Positions 49,501 through 60,436 are shown, numbered from the stretch's first letter. The stretch is DNA of 64,000 nt from Cellvibrionaceae bacterium (GCA_024707385.1 JANPZW010000008.1:248001-312000); one strand, 5' to 3'. The notes: generated from the letters alone by a model not told the origin. Translations and numbers: made by a program.

Positions 49501-51496
49501 GGTATATACCGGACGAAAGCCGACAAGGGCGCAATTGCCCCGTGCCTCCGAGGATTTGTTCTCGCAGGCGGGTATGATTTTGACGCTGGTTCCCGGAATT
49601 CTAATCACTGGCTGGGTGCCGGCGAGTGTCAGGCCGAGGGTGTTGATATTGAGAACCTTGCCGGTGGTTGTGGTAATGTCCGGGCGCATATTATTGGCTT
49701 TGACATAATAGGCAAGGCCCGCGGCCGCATAGCTTCCCGTTAATCTCGGGGCTTCAGGACAGATGCCCCGGACAGAACCCAACTCGCTGATGGTTTTAGG
49801 AGTGCATTGCCCGTTGGTGCTTCCGGTTGCGTTGCCAATAAAATAGGTTTTGTTGTTATTCAACTCCCCTGCGCCCACCTTGTTGGTCCAGGTTGCCACC
49901 GTATCGGTGCTGGCGCTGATCTTTAAATTGGCGAACGTGCTTGAGCTTATGTCATGGTCATAGGAATTGCTGCTGGAGTTGATGCCGAGCACATTCATGT
50001 TGACGCATGCCGCGTCGGTGACACTGCTAATGGGGTCGGACCAAGTGGCCACAGTGGCGGCACTCAAAGCACTGCGTTCATTTTGCAGTGCGCTGTCGAG
50101 AGTCGCTGTGGTGCTTCTGCCGGAAAAATATTTGTAGGACTCGGCCAGAATTTCACTAAATGGATTGCCCCAATTCCGGCACCGGCCTTCACTCGGCGAA
50201 CTCAATTTAGGACAGTTGAAACCGTAACCGCCGTTGATGTCATAGTTGTTGTCTTTCGAGAAATAATAGTCCAGCAAAGTAAGGGCGTTGATACTGGCGA
50301 TGATCGATCCACTGCTCGGCTGTAGAAATGTACCATTGCTGGTGTTCACTTCATTTGCCATGGAGGAAACATTTTTACGTAGAACACCTGCGGTCTGATT
50401 TTTAGTGACGCCGCCAGTCATGAGGCCGAATAAAACCGGATTATCACTGTGAATGCCATAGGTTTGTAGCAAACCTGTCGGCTTATAAGATGAAGTGCCA
50501 TAACGGCGGCAATAATGAATATTATCTTCTGTGCTGTCAGTGCAGACTGCGACTCTCACCGTGTAGTCCCGTAGTACGGAAGAGGGCGGCGTGCTGTAAG
50601 CGTGTATGCCGGTCACATCAGGATCGTTCCCGTTGTTGCCGAAAACTCCCTCTTGATATTCGTCATATTCTTTTTGATTTCCGCCCAGCAGACATTGATA
50701 ACGCTCACCGCTGGCCCACAGCGAATAATTGCCTTTTACCACTCGCATCACAGGTCTAGTTGCCGTTTGCGATTGTGAAACCACCTCCTTCGCATGCCCA
50801 AGACTGGTATTGCAAAAAGTAAGACCGTGTTTCTTTTTATCCCAATCCGACACGGTGAAATCCGTGAGCCCTGTGAGCAGGGTGATGTCACTGCCGTTGT
50901 AATACTTGGCAAAACTGTGCGAGTCATTGGGCAAATAGGCGCGCTCTAGAATGGTACTGCTTGAGGTGTCCGTCGAACGTTTGCCACCGTATAAAACACT
51001 GCGCACTATATCGATGCGGGTCATGGTCGCCCAGTTGAGGAAATTCCCGCTCCAGCGGCTGTTGGTGCAGTATTGTTTTATCCCCAGTGCGGCTTGTTTG
51101 ATGCCGAGTGTGCTGTTGATTGCTGTGGGAGCGGTGGCATTTGCAGCAGGTGAAAAAAACACCGGTGGTGGTGTTATAGCTGTAACATTTTTCTTCGTTG
51201 AAATAACCCTTGTAGACAACGTTGTGGTTGTAACTGACATCTGGCAAACCGTCGCCGTCGAGGTCGTCAAAGTCGTTATAGGCTTTAAGAAATACCTGGT
51301 GGTCGCCAGCCAGGGTAAGCATCAGCATAGGATGGGTTTTTGCCGGTTCCGATAGCGGCGGATTAGTGCTGTAAGTGGCATTAGTGGGTGTCTGTGCGAG
51401 TGCCGTCGAGGCGGCACAGAGCAGCAATAATGCAGCTGCATTTGCCCGCTTTGCCGAATGGATGAACACATTCCTGATTGATTTCATGCTAGCCAT
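46534..51496 (-). CDS. pilY1: PilY1-type pilus-tip adhesin/assembly protein (one frameshift)
   Basis: About 1,653 residues after correction. Start ATG 51496 (MASMKSIRNVFIHSAKRANA) with AAGGTGG five bases upstream, and a signal peptide ending near ALA/QT. The frame breaks at A7 (51153-51159); six As join YNTTTGVF to SPAANATAPTAINSTLGIKQ. The C-terminal half has the PilY1 beta-propeller blocks (RRNMVYVGANDGLLHAFNAG; YFGLVGDANRGT). Candidate Ca2+ loops are DDLDGDGLPD near the N-terminus and DSNNNQALDNAD before the propeller. It caps and helps assemble type IV pili. Last gene of the minor-pilin operon. Confidence 0.93.
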
Positions 51497-51506
51497 ATTG
51501 TCCACC

Positions 51507-52155
51507 TTAGCCCGCAGCCCTGAAGACGGATTGCAACATAACAGCAGCGCGCCCAGCGCTGCCTTGTGCTCGAACCGTTACCCGATACAGCGGCACACCA
51601 CCATTGCGATTATTCTCATCGGTAGTGATTTGCCGGTCCCGCGGGACATAACAAAGAAATTCCACCATATAAGGCACCGCGATGGTTTCAGTGTCCAACT
51701 CGCCGCTGTTGCCCAAGTCCGTTTTGGCGATCTGCACTTTCGGCAGGGCAGCACCATTGTTTTCCCAAAAAGTTTTTGCCGGCCAGGCTTCAGCGGCAGT
51801 CGCCGGTTTGGCGATTTTGCAATCATCGCGATACATGGCGTTGGCCAGATCACCGGAAAAACACAAGCCGTTGCTGCAGGTGCTGTTGAAGCAGCGGTTT
51901 GATGTGGAATTGCGGCAGATAAAATCATCCTCGCTGTAATTTGCAGCGAGCACGACCTGTTCCGCCTGCGCCAAGGCCGCTTCAGCGGCCTGAAATGCGA
52001 CCGCATGATCGCGGGCGCTGCTCGCCATTTTCAGCGCATTGTTGGAAGAGCCGCATGCTGGTTACGCCGAGGAGGGTGACCAGTGCCAGAATCACCAAGC
52101 TGAAAACCAGCGTCGCACCTGCCTGCCGGGCGGGAAAATCGGGTATGGATTGCAT
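51507..52155 (-). CDS. pilX: PilX, minor type IV pilus assembly protein (one frameshift)
   Basis: 215 residues after correction. Start ATG 52155 reads MQSIPDFPARQAGATLVFSL, the hydrophobic prepilin-like helix VILALVTLLGVTSMRL. One surplus base at A2 (52046-52047) breaks it. Without it the frame joins SNNALKMASSARDHAVAFQA, the usual PilX continuation after the helix, and runs to a stop at 51507. The soluble part has several cysteines (CRNSTSNRCFNSTC). It primes pilus assembly with PilV, PilW and PilY1. Gap to pilW 10 bp. Confidence 0.88.
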
Positions 52156-52165
52156 CGCACTATCC

Positions 52166-53287
52166 TTAAATCGTGTTGCGAAGACGGACGGTTGTGGTGA
52201 TCAGTTGCCGCATAAATCGGTCTTGGTAATTCTTGTTCAGATAATTCTGACTTGTGTCAGATGGCAGCGAAGGTTCCAGTGAGCGGAACACCAGGCTGAC
52301 CTGTACCGAGCGCACGCGGCTCCAGTTGCTCCACTGCGCATTGGTAAATACCGTCGGCGGCACATAGGTATCCGGTGCGCCGTCGTTGTCGGTATCCACC
52401 CCGTAAGTCACCTGCAGATCCTCCACACCCAGCGCCAACTCTTCGCGTTCGAGCGCACCTTTGTTGTAAAGCAGTCTTTGTAAAGATGGTTGGCCGGGCA
52501 GACTGAGGGACTCGCCGATGAAATAACCGAAAGTGTTGTAGGGCATTACCTGACTGCCGACTCCGTAAGTCTCCTGGGCGCCAGTGACACTGTCGCAGGC
52601 GCAATCGGCTTTGCAGCGGATGCTTTGATCGCGCGGTGGTTTTATGGCCGCACCGCAAATGGATGCGTTGGAATATTTCAGCATGGTGCTGTTTTCCAGG
52701 ATGTCCGCCATTTTGATCACGCCCATGCGCCGGCAATCCTCCGCCACTATGGCGATCAGATCGCCGGTGCTGAAACTGTGACTGGATTTCACCAGCAGAT
52801 TGTTTTCGATATGGGATTCGAGCGTGGCGGGCGCGCCGGCGGCGCTGCGCACAATAAAAGATTCCGGCGTTCGGTCGCCGTCTTTGGTGCGAATGGTCCA
52901 GGTGGTGTAGCTGCTGGGAAAGCCTGTGGCAAATCCCGTTATGGGTTGCAGGGGATCCAGATAGCCATTGGCGGGGTTTAAACCCAGCAGACGGTTGATA
53001 TCCGCAGAATTTTCCGTGCGCGCCACCAGCGCCACATTGGTGGTATTGCCAACGCAACCCCAATAACCGGCATTTTGAATATCCCGCGACAGCATATACA
53101 TGGCATAACGCGCATTATGCTGAATGTAAGACATATCCTCCTGTGCAAGAAAAGTGGTTTTGCTGTTAAAGAAAACCTGCACAACGCCAGCCATGATCAG
53201 TAGCGAAATGACCATGGAAATCATTAACTCGATTACGGTCATGCCACGCGTATAGAAACAGCGGAAAACCAATTTTTTCGTTTTCAT
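52166..53287 (-). CDS. pilW: PilW, minor type IV pilus assembly protein
   Basis: 373 residues from ATG 53287 (MKTKKLVFRCFYTRGMTVIE). Prepilin cleavage site RG/MTVIELMISMVISLLIMA with the usual Glu5. The large soluble domain contains paired cysteines (CKADCACDSVTGAQE) and ends MRQLITTTVRLRNTI. It starts 1 bp after the pilV stop. The longer frame to 53377 overlaps pilV and is unlikely. Confidence 0.92.
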   Translation of the reverse strand: MKTKKLVFRCFYTRGMTVIELMISMVISLLIMAGVVQVFFNSKTTFLAQEDMSYIQHNARYAMYMLSRDIQNAGYWGCVGNTTNVALVARTENSADINRLLGLNPANGYLDPLQPITGFATGFPSSYTTWTIRTKDGDRTPESFIVRSAAGAPATLESHIENNLLVKSSHSFSTGDLIAIVAEDCRRMGVIKMADILENSTMLKYSNASICGAAIKPPRDQSIRCKADCACDSVTGAQETYGVGSQVMPYNTFGYFIGESLSLPGQPSLQRLLYNKGALEREELALGVEDLQVTYGVDTDNDGAPDTYVPPTVFTNAQWSNWSRVRSVQVSLVFRSLEPSLPSDTSQNYLNKNYQDRFMRQLITTTVRLRNTI

Positions 53288-53288
53288 C

Positions 53289-53783
53289 TCACGCACCTCC
53301 GAGTTGGGTGGGGCGCTCGACCAGCAAAGTGTATTGTTTCCTTCCAGCAGTAGAGCTGCCATCCGGCCGGCTGTCATCGAAGGACACTATGATCTGCAGA
53401 TAGGTGCTGGTGCCGAGAGTTTTCTGCGCAATGCTGCCGGTTCCTGCGGGGAGGTTTTGTTTGATCGTTTCATTCCAGTGGTAGAGATCCCAATTCACCA
53501 GATCTCCGGCGGAGCAGGCGGCGGCGCTGACATCTTCCGCCAGACAATCGGTGGGAGGTTCGTCCGGGAGATCTGTGGTTGTGTAAGCGGCAACATTTTT
53601 GGGGTTGATGCGGATCCGCTCGGCAATGTCATTGGCGATGTTCATCGCTTTTGCGTAGCTGTCCGCGGATTTATTGAATTGCACGGATTTGATCTGCATT
53701 GCCAGTATGCCCAGCAAACCGACCGCCAGAACAAAAAGCGACACCAGAACTTCAATCAGGGAAGAGCCTCTTTGCTTATACAT
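53289..53783 (-). CDS. pilV: PilV, minor type IV prepilin
   Basis: 164 residues. The leader MYKQRG/SSLIEVLVSLFVLA has the prepilin peptidase site and Glu5. GLLGILAMQIKSVQFNKSAD is typical of PilV, and DIAERIRINPKNVAAY is the conserved N-ERIR region. First gene of the operon in this window. fimT/fimU-type and pilE genes, often adjacent, are not here. Confidence 0.93.
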   Translation of the reverse strand: MYKQRGSSLIEVLVSLFVLAVGLLGILAMQIKSVQFNKSADSYAKAMNIANDIAERIRINPKNVAAYTTTDLPDEPPTDCLAEDVSAAACSAGDLVNWDLYHWNETIKQNLPAGTGSIAQKTLGTSTYLQIIVSFDDSRPDGSSTAGRKQYTLLVERPTQLGGA

Positions 53784-54322
53784 CCAAATATCCCTTGCCC
53801 CAAAAGTTGAATTATCTTCTGTACGGCATCACAACTTATGGTCTGGCCATTGATTGGCGAATTATCGCAATACTTGTTTTTATCTTCGATATGGCGGAAA
53901 TTTGACTTCGAGGCTGTCCGCCCGGGGGCACCGTCGCTTTTTTGACTGGCGCGCAATTTTTTTCCTTCTTCAAATATCAGCAAATCGAAGGTTTTCGCGC
54001 CAGCTATTTTTGCGCGTTCCGACCGAAGGAATCGGCGCTGCGATCGACGGTAAGTGTTTGCCAACAAGCATAACTGTGGTCCCGAATAAGAAGGCTTTTT
54101 TAGATTAAAAGAATTGGATGCAACTCGTAGTGTTTTTGACGTTTAGTTGCACGTAGATCTGAGGTCGAAATGGAGTAGGTAATTAAGGTGTGAAATATAT
54201 CCGGGCTAGGCCGTGGGCTAAGCCCAGTTGGCCGGGGGATTTTGGTAGAGAAAAAATAGGAGGGGAAAATACAGGAGCACACCAATTTTTCTGTAGAGCT
54301 GGTGTGCTTGTTCTGTTGAGTG
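53784..54322. other. intergenic region upstream of pilV, with a hairpin near the sulfurtransferase end
   Basis: About 540 bp with no gene I can support; a 103-codon minus-strand frame (53756-54067) overlaps pilV and is rejected. The pil promoter should lie between 53784 and about 53950. At 54276-54308 a perfect 9-bp repeat AGCACACCA / TGGTGTGCT may end the sulfurtransferase transcript. Confidence 0.45.
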
Positions 54323-55147
54323 TTATCCCTTCGCCAATGGCAAATCCGCTGAACCCCATTCCGCCCAGGATCCGTCATAAAGCGCGATATCCGCAAAACC
54401 GCACTGATGCGCGGCGAGCAAGCCGATACAGGCTGTGACGCCGGAGCCGCAACTGAAAATCAGGCGCTGGTTTTTTTCGCAGCCGGCTGCGGCAAAAATA
54501 GTTTGCAATTCATCCTGCCGGCGCAGGTGGATGCCATCGATAAGCTGGGCAAACGGAATATTAATGGAGGAGGGGATATGCCCGCTTTTTACGCCCGGCC
54601 GAGGTTCCGCCTCCACGCCGCGAAAGCGACCCGCACCGCGCACGTCGATGATGCGAATGCGCGAGTCATCTATGGCGGCCAGCACCTCGGCTGCCGACAC
54701 CAGGCGTTCTTTTATCGGGCGCGCCGTAAAATTGCCGCGTTCTGTCGATATGTCGTACTGCGCTTCGATGGCGCCGCCTGCGGCCGTCCACGCAGGCAAG
54801 CCGCCATCGAGAATAAAAATCTGCGGGTGACCCATCAATTGAAAATTCCACCAGGCGCGGGGTGCGGAATAAATACCAATACTGTCGTACACCACCACGA
54901 TGGAATCGTTATTAATTCCTAGGGCCTGCATTTTTTGTTGGAATATTTCCGGCGTCAGCAAAGTGTGCGGCAAGCCGGAATCGTGTTGCGAGAGTGCGTC
55001 TATATCAAACCGGCGCGAACCGGGGATGTGTCCTGTGTTGGCAAATTCTTCCGCGGTGCGACCTATAGGCGGAAGGGTAGCGTCCAGCAGGACCAGATCG
55101 CGGTGGGAAATATTGTCTTGCAACCAGTTGACGGATATGAGGGACAT
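54323..55147 (-). CDS. sseA: sulfurtransferase, 3-mercaptopyruvate/thiosulfate type (tandem rhodanese)
   Basis: About 274 residues from ATG 55147 (MSLISVNWLQDNISHRDLVL). Two rhodanese domains: the inactive N-terminal one has GHIPGSRRFDID, and the catalytic one has the active-site loop FSCGSGVTACIGLLAAHQCG. CGSGVT is the pattern of 3-mercaptopyruvate sulfurtransferases rather than classic rhodaneses. The C-terminus LYDGSWAEWGS is typical. Confidence 0.93.
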   Translation of the reverse strand: MSLISVNWLQDNISHRDLVLLDATLPPIGRTAEEFANTGHIPGSRRFDIDALSQHDSGLPHTLLTPEIFQQKMQALGINNDSIVVVYDSIGIYSAPRAWWNFQLMGHPQIFILDGGLPAWTAAGGAIEAQYDISTERGNFTARPIKERLVSAAEVLAAIDDSRIRIIDVRGAGRFRGVEAEPRPGVKSGHIPSSINIPFAQLIDGIHLRRQDELQTIFAAAGCEKNQRLIFSCGSGVTACIGLLAAHQCGFADIALYDGSWAEWGSADLPLAKG

Positions 55148-55395
55148 CGCAGGAGCCTCTGCTATAGGTGACATTTGATTTATGTAGGGCGGCGACCGGG
55201 TGTGCCGGACGGGTCAAAGGCTAACATCGGCGAGGCAAAAACGACACAGGTCCCTGCGTCGCAGTGGACAGAATCCGGACAAGGGCGCATTCTCCGGGAG
55301 CAGGCCCTGTGTGGCCTGAGCTATAGTCATCAAAGACATAGATTGCCAGCAGAAATTGCCGCGCACAGCAAAACTTAACAGGTTGAGGTGATGCC
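55148..55395. promoter_or_regulatory. divergent region sulfurtransferase / adenine deaminase
   Basis: About 250 bp between divergent genes. A GC-rich inverted motif occurs around 55295-55320. No purine riboswitch pattern was found upstream of the deaminase. Confidence 0.35.
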
Positions 55396-57106
55396 ATGAA
55401 AAGCACCCAATTTATAGGCCGCTGCATCGATCAGGCGCTGGGCCGGATCGCAGCGGATCTGGTGATTCGCAACACGCGTTTTCTCGATGTGATTTCCGGT
55501 GAACTGATCAGTGGCGATGTGGCGATTTGCGGTGATCGGATCGTCGGCACTTGTGAATCATACAGCGGTACGCAGGAAATCGACGGCACCGATCTGACAG
55601 TGGTGCCGGGTTTTATCGATACTCACGTGCATTGTGAATCCAGTCTGGTAACGCCCCTCGAATTCGATCGCTGTGTCTTGCCCCGCGGCGCCACCACAGC
55701 GATATGCGATCCCCATGAAATTGCCAATGTGCTCGGCCGCGAAGGCATAGAGTATTTTCTTCGCTGCGCCGAGCGCACCTGTATGGACTTGTTCGTGCAA
55801 CTCTCGTCCTGCGTGCCAGCGACGGACCTGGAGACTGCGGGAGCGCGCCTGGATGCAGCGGATCTGGTGGCGCTGCGCGACCATCCGAAAGTGCTCGGCC
55901 TGGCGGAATTTATGAATTATCCCGGCCTGCTCGCCAAAGCGCCGGATGTGCTCGACAAACTCGCGGCTTTTCAGGGCTGGCATATCGACGGTCACGCGCC
56001 TTTGGTGCGGGGGCGCGAATTAAATGCCTATCTCGCCTGCGGAATTTGCACGTGTCACGAAACCACCTCGCAGGACGAAGCGCGGGAAAAAATTGCGCAA
56101 AGGCATGCATGTGCTGATCCGCGAAGGAACGGTCTCCAAAGATCTGCACACGCTCGCTCCGCTGCTCAATCCGCTGACGTCCAATGCCATGGGTTTTTGC
56201 ACCGATGATCGCAACCCTCTGGATATAGGCGAGGAGGGGCATCTGGATTTTCTGATTCGCAGCGCTATCGCCATGGGTATAGCGCCGGCGGATGCCTACC
56301 GCGCCGCCACCTGGTCGGCGGCGCGTGCGTTTGGTCTGCGCGACCGGGGGTTGGTGGCACCGGGGAAAAAAGCGGATCTGGTGCTGTTATCCAATTTCGA
56401 AACCTGTCAGGTGCACTCGGTGATCAGCGCCGGTCGCATCGTCAACGGGAATTTATTTGCCACGCGGGAGCCGGTTGCGCCGGTGGGCCTCGCCAGCGTC
56501 AAGCGTCAGCCTGTGAGGGAGGCAGATCTGCGCATCGCCGGACAGGCGCAGGAAATCCCGGTGATCGGCGTGAAAGCCGGCAGCATTATCACCGCGCACC
56601 GCACCCTGCCGGTTCCGGTAATTGCGGGAGAGCGGGTGGCGGATCCTGCGGCGGACATTCTAAAAATCTGTGTGCTGGAACGCCATGGGCGCGGCGGCAA
56701 TATCGGCCGCGGTTTTGTGCAGGGATTCGGCCTGCGTCAGGGAGCCCTGGCATCATCGGTGGGACACGACAGCCATAATTTATGCGTAGTGGGCAGCAGC
56801 GATGCGGATATGGTGGTAGCGGTCAATCATTTGATTCGTATCGGCGGCGGTTTTGCTGTGGCTTTGAACGGAAAAATTCTCGCTGATCTGCCATTGCCGG
56901 TGGCCGGCCTTATGAGCACCGAACCTTATGAGACGGTACGCGAACAATTGCTGGTATTGCGCGATCAGGTGCGCGCGCTGGGCTGCCCGTTGCCCGAACC
57001 TTTTTTACAGCTGGCGTTTTTACCTCTGCCGGTGATTCCCCATTTAAAAATTACCGACAAGGGCTTGGTGGACGTGGATCGTTTTTGTTTGCTGGAGCCG
57101 GGCTGA
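55396..57106 (+). CDS. ade: adenine deaminase (one frameshift)
   Basis: 569 residues after correction. Amidohydrolase with metal motif [20 protein letters not shown] and [16 protein letters not shown], then [20 protein letters not shown]. The frame breaks at A6 (56087-56092). With five, [20 protein letters not shown] restores the family sequence. It continues with [20 protein letters not shown] and ends with the C-terminal domain typical of Ade ([16 protein letters not shown]). It converts adenine to hypoxanthine, substrate of XdhAB. Convergent with the topoisomerase gene (5 bp). Confidence 0.93.
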
Positions 57107-57111
57107 GCGCG

Positions 57112-58208
57112 TCAACGCGGTTTTTCTTTTTCCAGAATGGCCATCAGAATATGCTCTTCCCGGATCACACCTTCCGGGCATTCATTTCCTTCGCATTGCA
57201 GGTAGATATCCAGGCGATTTTCTTCGTAAAGCGTGAGAATCAGCGGGTGCACATAATATTTTTTACACACGGTGCGAGTATTGCCTAGGTGGGCAGCGAC
57301 GTTGTCGAGCGCCGCCAGTAAATTTTTTTAATCTCAGTTTGAGTAGTCGCCGCGCCTATACTGCCGAGTGCTGTCAACGCCTGTACGGAGCCGGCCCAGG
57401 TGCGAAAGTCCTTGGCCGTAAAATCCTCACCGGAGATTTCTTTTAAATAGGCGTTGACCATTCCCGAGTCGATGCTTTTGCGCTTGCCCTCCTGGTCGTA
57501 ATACTGAAACAGCTCCTGCCCCGGAATATCGCGGCAGCTTTTTACAATTCTCGCCAGACGTTTGTTTTTGATGCTGACTTTATGCGCGATACCTTTTTTG
57601 CCGCGAAAAATAAACTGCATGCGATCGCCTTGAATATCCACATGCCGATCCTTCAGTGTGGTTAATCCGAACGAACCGTAGAGTTTTTCGTAAGCGCTGT
57701 TACCGATGCGGATACTGGTTAAATCCATCAAGCAGACCACTGCGGCGAGCACCTTTTCCGCCGGCAGGCCGCGTTTGGCCAGGTCGTGTTCCAGGCGTGC
57801 GCGAATCTGCGGCACGCATTTGCCAAAGTGCAGCAGGCGATAAAACTTGGTGTGATTGCGCAGCGCGTTCCAGTGGGAATGGTATTTGTACTGCTTGCGG
57901 CCTTTTGCATCTGTACCTGTGGCCTGCAAGTGACCATTGGCTTCGCTGCAAATCCACACGTTGGTCCAAGCGGGTGGGATTACGAGTTTGCGGATACGCT
58001 CAAGTGTTGCGCGATCGCGAACTTTTTTACCGTCGAAAAAAGTAGTCGAACCCTGTGTCGCACGGTTTGCGCAGGATGCCCGGTTGGCGGTCATCGACAT
58101 AAATCAGGTCGACGGCCTCTGCGCTTTTTTTGCGTCTTTGAGAATCGCCTGGAGCTTGCGCTTGCTCAGTTTGACTTCACCCGCTTCAACCGCTTCCACC
58201 ACCAACAT
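57112..58208 (-). CDS. DNA topoisomerase IB, poxvirus-like bacterial type (three frameshifts)
   Basis: About 365 residues after three one-base corrections: T7 at 58125-58131 (eight expected), A6 at 58036-58041 (five expected) and T7 at 57323-57329 (eight expected). Start near ATG 58208 (MLVVEAVEAGEVKLSKRKLQ). The repaired N-terminal part reads DLIYVDDRQPGILRKPCDTG. The catalytic core has RIRKLVIPPAWTNVWIC, GRKQYKYHSHWNALR, LTSIRIGNSAYEKLYGSFGL and FTAKDFRTWAGSVQAL. The last shift restores NTRTVCKKYYVHPLIL, the active-site tyrosine region. It relaxes supercoils through a 3'-phosphotyrosine intermediate. Confidence 0.88.
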
Positions 58209-58296
58209 AGCCGCCGTCCCGCTCGTTTTGGTTTGCAGGTTTATTGACCTTGGGAAAGAGTGCGTGTTCGGAAATGGCGAGGGTGCAGAGGTGAAA

Positions 58297-59355
58297 TCAG
58301 GACTTGCCGACTTTTTCAAATTCGATGGTATAACCGATTTTACCCGGCACGGCCTGCAGTATTTTTGCGTTTGGATAGCGCTCCTGCACCAATTCGCGCA
58401 GCTGCTGTTTGATGTGCTCGCAGGTGTCGATACCGAAGAAGATGGCGGTGATCTGATCGGCGGCGAAGCCCAGGTCGTCGTACCACTCGGCAGGCTGCGT
58501 ATGAGTAATGGAAATATCTTGCTCGCTGACGGTCAGGCAGCGCCACTCCTGCTCCAGTTTGCGGTGTGGGCCTTTGGTAAAGAAATGATCCTTGAAGCGG
58601 TCTTCGGCGGTATCTTTGCGGTTGTGCAGAATCGCGCCGAGCTGCTCCCGCAGGCTGGTGAGCTGCGGTCGCTCCGTCTGGTACACCACCGGCCGCGCAG
58701 ACGTGAAAGGTGCCGTGTCGCCGATAGCGAAACGTATGGCGACGCCGCGGTGCAGATCGGCGAATTGTTCCCAGGCGTTAACGTTGTCGGGTTTATGGAT
58801 GAAGCAGCAGACTCTCACCTTGCGCAAGTATTCCTGCCACTTTCCCCGCGTAACGTTCAGTTGGTCCTGGCGGTAGTCCACCATTTTGCCGAGCAGGTCA
58901 CGCAGTATGCCGTGCGCCTCCTCGGGATAGTTGAAGCGCGCCTCGTCACGCCAGCGCCGGATCGCGTTGATCAGCGGCGAATCGCCTCTGGGTGTCTCCG
59001 GGGCGAAAATCATGGAAGACGCCAGCTTGACCGTGGAGTCGAGCATGGCATTGGTATCGAAGTTGAAATCGCTTTTGGCGGAGAGCTCAAACGGGTCGCC
59101 GAAACGATCTGGTGAGCTCCAGCGCAGTTTTTGTTCCGAGAGGATTTTTATCGCCACCGCACCATCGGTAAATTTGATCAGACTGTCGGGTTTGTCGGCT
59201 GACACGGTTAACCTTTGGATGGGATGATCGGTGGCCCCGGGGATCGGCAGCGCAAGTGGTTTTGTATAAGCGTAGCTTGCATCCCTCGAAAAATCTTGCC
59301 GCACGGCTTTCGCAAGATTGATTTTTCCACCGTCGCCATGGGTCATTTGCTTCAA
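58297..59355 (-). CDS. DUF2971-like protein of unknown function
   Basis: 352 residues. KFTDGAVAIKILSEQKLRWS followed by SPDRFGDPFE is the hallmark of DUF2971 proteins. CCFIHKPDNVNAWEQFADLH and VAIRFAIGDTAPF are further family-like blocks. No catalytic function is known to me. It is divergent from pyrB (52 bp apart), and the start could also be ATG 59346. Such genes are patchily distributed and often lie in accessory regions. Confidence 0.78.
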   Translation of the reverse strand: MKQMTHGDGGKINLAKAVRQDFSRDASYAYTKPLALPIPGATDHPIQRLTVSADKPDSLIKFTDGAVAIKILSEQKLRWSSPDRFGDPFELSAKSDFNFDTNAMLDSTVKLASSMIFAPETPRGDSPLINAIRRWRDEARFNYPEEAHGILRDLLGKMVDYRQDQLNVTRGKWQEYLRKVRVCCFIHKPDNVNAWEQFADLHRGVAIRFAIGDTAPFTSARPVVYQTERPQLTSLREQLGAILHNRKDTAEDRFKDHFFTKGPHRKLEQEWRCLTVSEQDISITHTQPAEWYDDLGFAADQITAIFFGIDTCEHIKQQLRELVQERYPNAKILQAVPGKIGYTIEFEKVGKS

Positions 59356-59407
59356 CCGGTCGCGCCGCTAGAATAGCGCCCAATTTGGCCGATGATCTGG
59401 GGGTTCT

Positions 59408-60424
59408 ATGGAGTTTGCAGGTGCACATATCTTGTCTGTCGAGCAGTTCGAAAGAGCTGATATAGAGCGGATTTTCGATGTTGCCGACACCATGGCCCCC
59501 TACGCATTGCGGGAAAAAGTCACCCGCGTTTTAGAGGGCGCAATCCTCGGCAATATGTTTTTTGAACCGAGCACCCGCACCCGCATCAGTTTCGGCTGCG
59601 CTTTCAACCTGCTCGGTGGTGAAGTGCGGGAAACCACCGGCTTCAAAAGCTCCGCCATCACCAAAGGCGAATCCCTTTACGACACCGCGCGGGTGCTGTC
59701 CGGTTACAGTGACGTTATCTGCATGCGCCACCCGGCGGAAGGTTCAGTAGCGGAATTCGCCGCCGCCAGCCGGGTGCCAGTGATCAACGGCGGCGACGGC
59801 GCCAACGAGCACCCCAGCCAGGCGCTGCTGGATTTGTACACCATTCGCAAAGAGCTGCGTGGACGCAGTCGCGGGCTCGATGGTCTGCGCATCGCCATGA
59901 TCGGCGATCTTAAACACGGCCGCACGGTTCACTCTTTGTGTCGTCTGCTCTCCCTCTTCAACAATATCCACATCACCCTGGTGTCGCCGGCGGAATTGGC
60001 CATGCCGGAGTTTTATGTGGATCTGGCGCGCCAGGCGGGGCACAAGGTGACGGTGTCATCCGAGTTGACTGCCAGCATCGCCCATGTGGACATCGTCTAC
60101 TCCACGCGCATCCAGGAAGAGCGTTTCCCCACCAAGGAGGAGGCGGATCTCTACCGCGGACGCTTCCGCCTGAATCAGGCGATCTACACCAAGTTCTGCG
60201 AACCCAACACGGTCATCATGCACCCCCTGCCGCGTGACTCCCGCGCTGATGCCAATGAGCTGGACAACGACCTCAACCAGAACCCCAATCTGGCCATCTT
60301 CCGCCAGGCGGACAATGGCTTGCTGGTGCGCATGGCGCTGTTTGCGATGGTGCTGGATGTGGTGCATCTGGTGGATCGCCACTCCCGCCCGGTACATTGG
60401 TTCAATCGCCGGGATTACGAGTAG
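59408..60424 (+). CDS. pyrB: aspartate carbamoyltransferase catalytic subunit
   Basis: 338 residues. The carbamoyl phosphate loop is MFFEPSTRTRISFGCAFNLL. GESLYDTARVLSGYSDVICM, NGGDGANEHPSQALLDLYTI, IGDLKHGRTVHSLCRLLSL and HPLPRDSRADANELDND are the conserved blocks. It catalyses the committed step of pyrimidine synthesis. The length is above the 311 residues of the E. coli enzyme and matches the longer forms of other gammaproteobacteria. No pyrI or pyrC-like gene follows. Confidence 0.96.
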   Translation: MEFAGAHILSVEQFERADIERIFDVADTMAPYALREKVTRVLEGAILGNMFFEPSTRTRISFGCAFNLLGGEVRETTGFKSSAITKGESLYDTARVLSGYSDVICMRHPAEGSVAEFAAASRVPVINGGDGANEHPSQALLDLYTIRKELRGRSRGLDGLRIAMIGDLKHGRTVHSLCRLLSLFNNIHITLVSPAELAMPEFYVDLARQAGHKVTVSSELTASIAHVDIVYSTRIQEERFPTKEEADLYRGRFRLNQAIYTKFCEPNTVIMHPLPRDSRADANELDNDLNQNPNLAIFRQADNGLLVRMALFAMVLDVVHLVDRHSRPVHWFNRRDYE

Positions 60425-60436
60425 GGCGGGGACGAC

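Noticed and set aside
53756..54067. 103-codon minus-strand frame upstream of pilV as a fimT-like gene
   Set aside because: No prepilin leader or hydrophobic helix, and it overlaps pilV in another frame.
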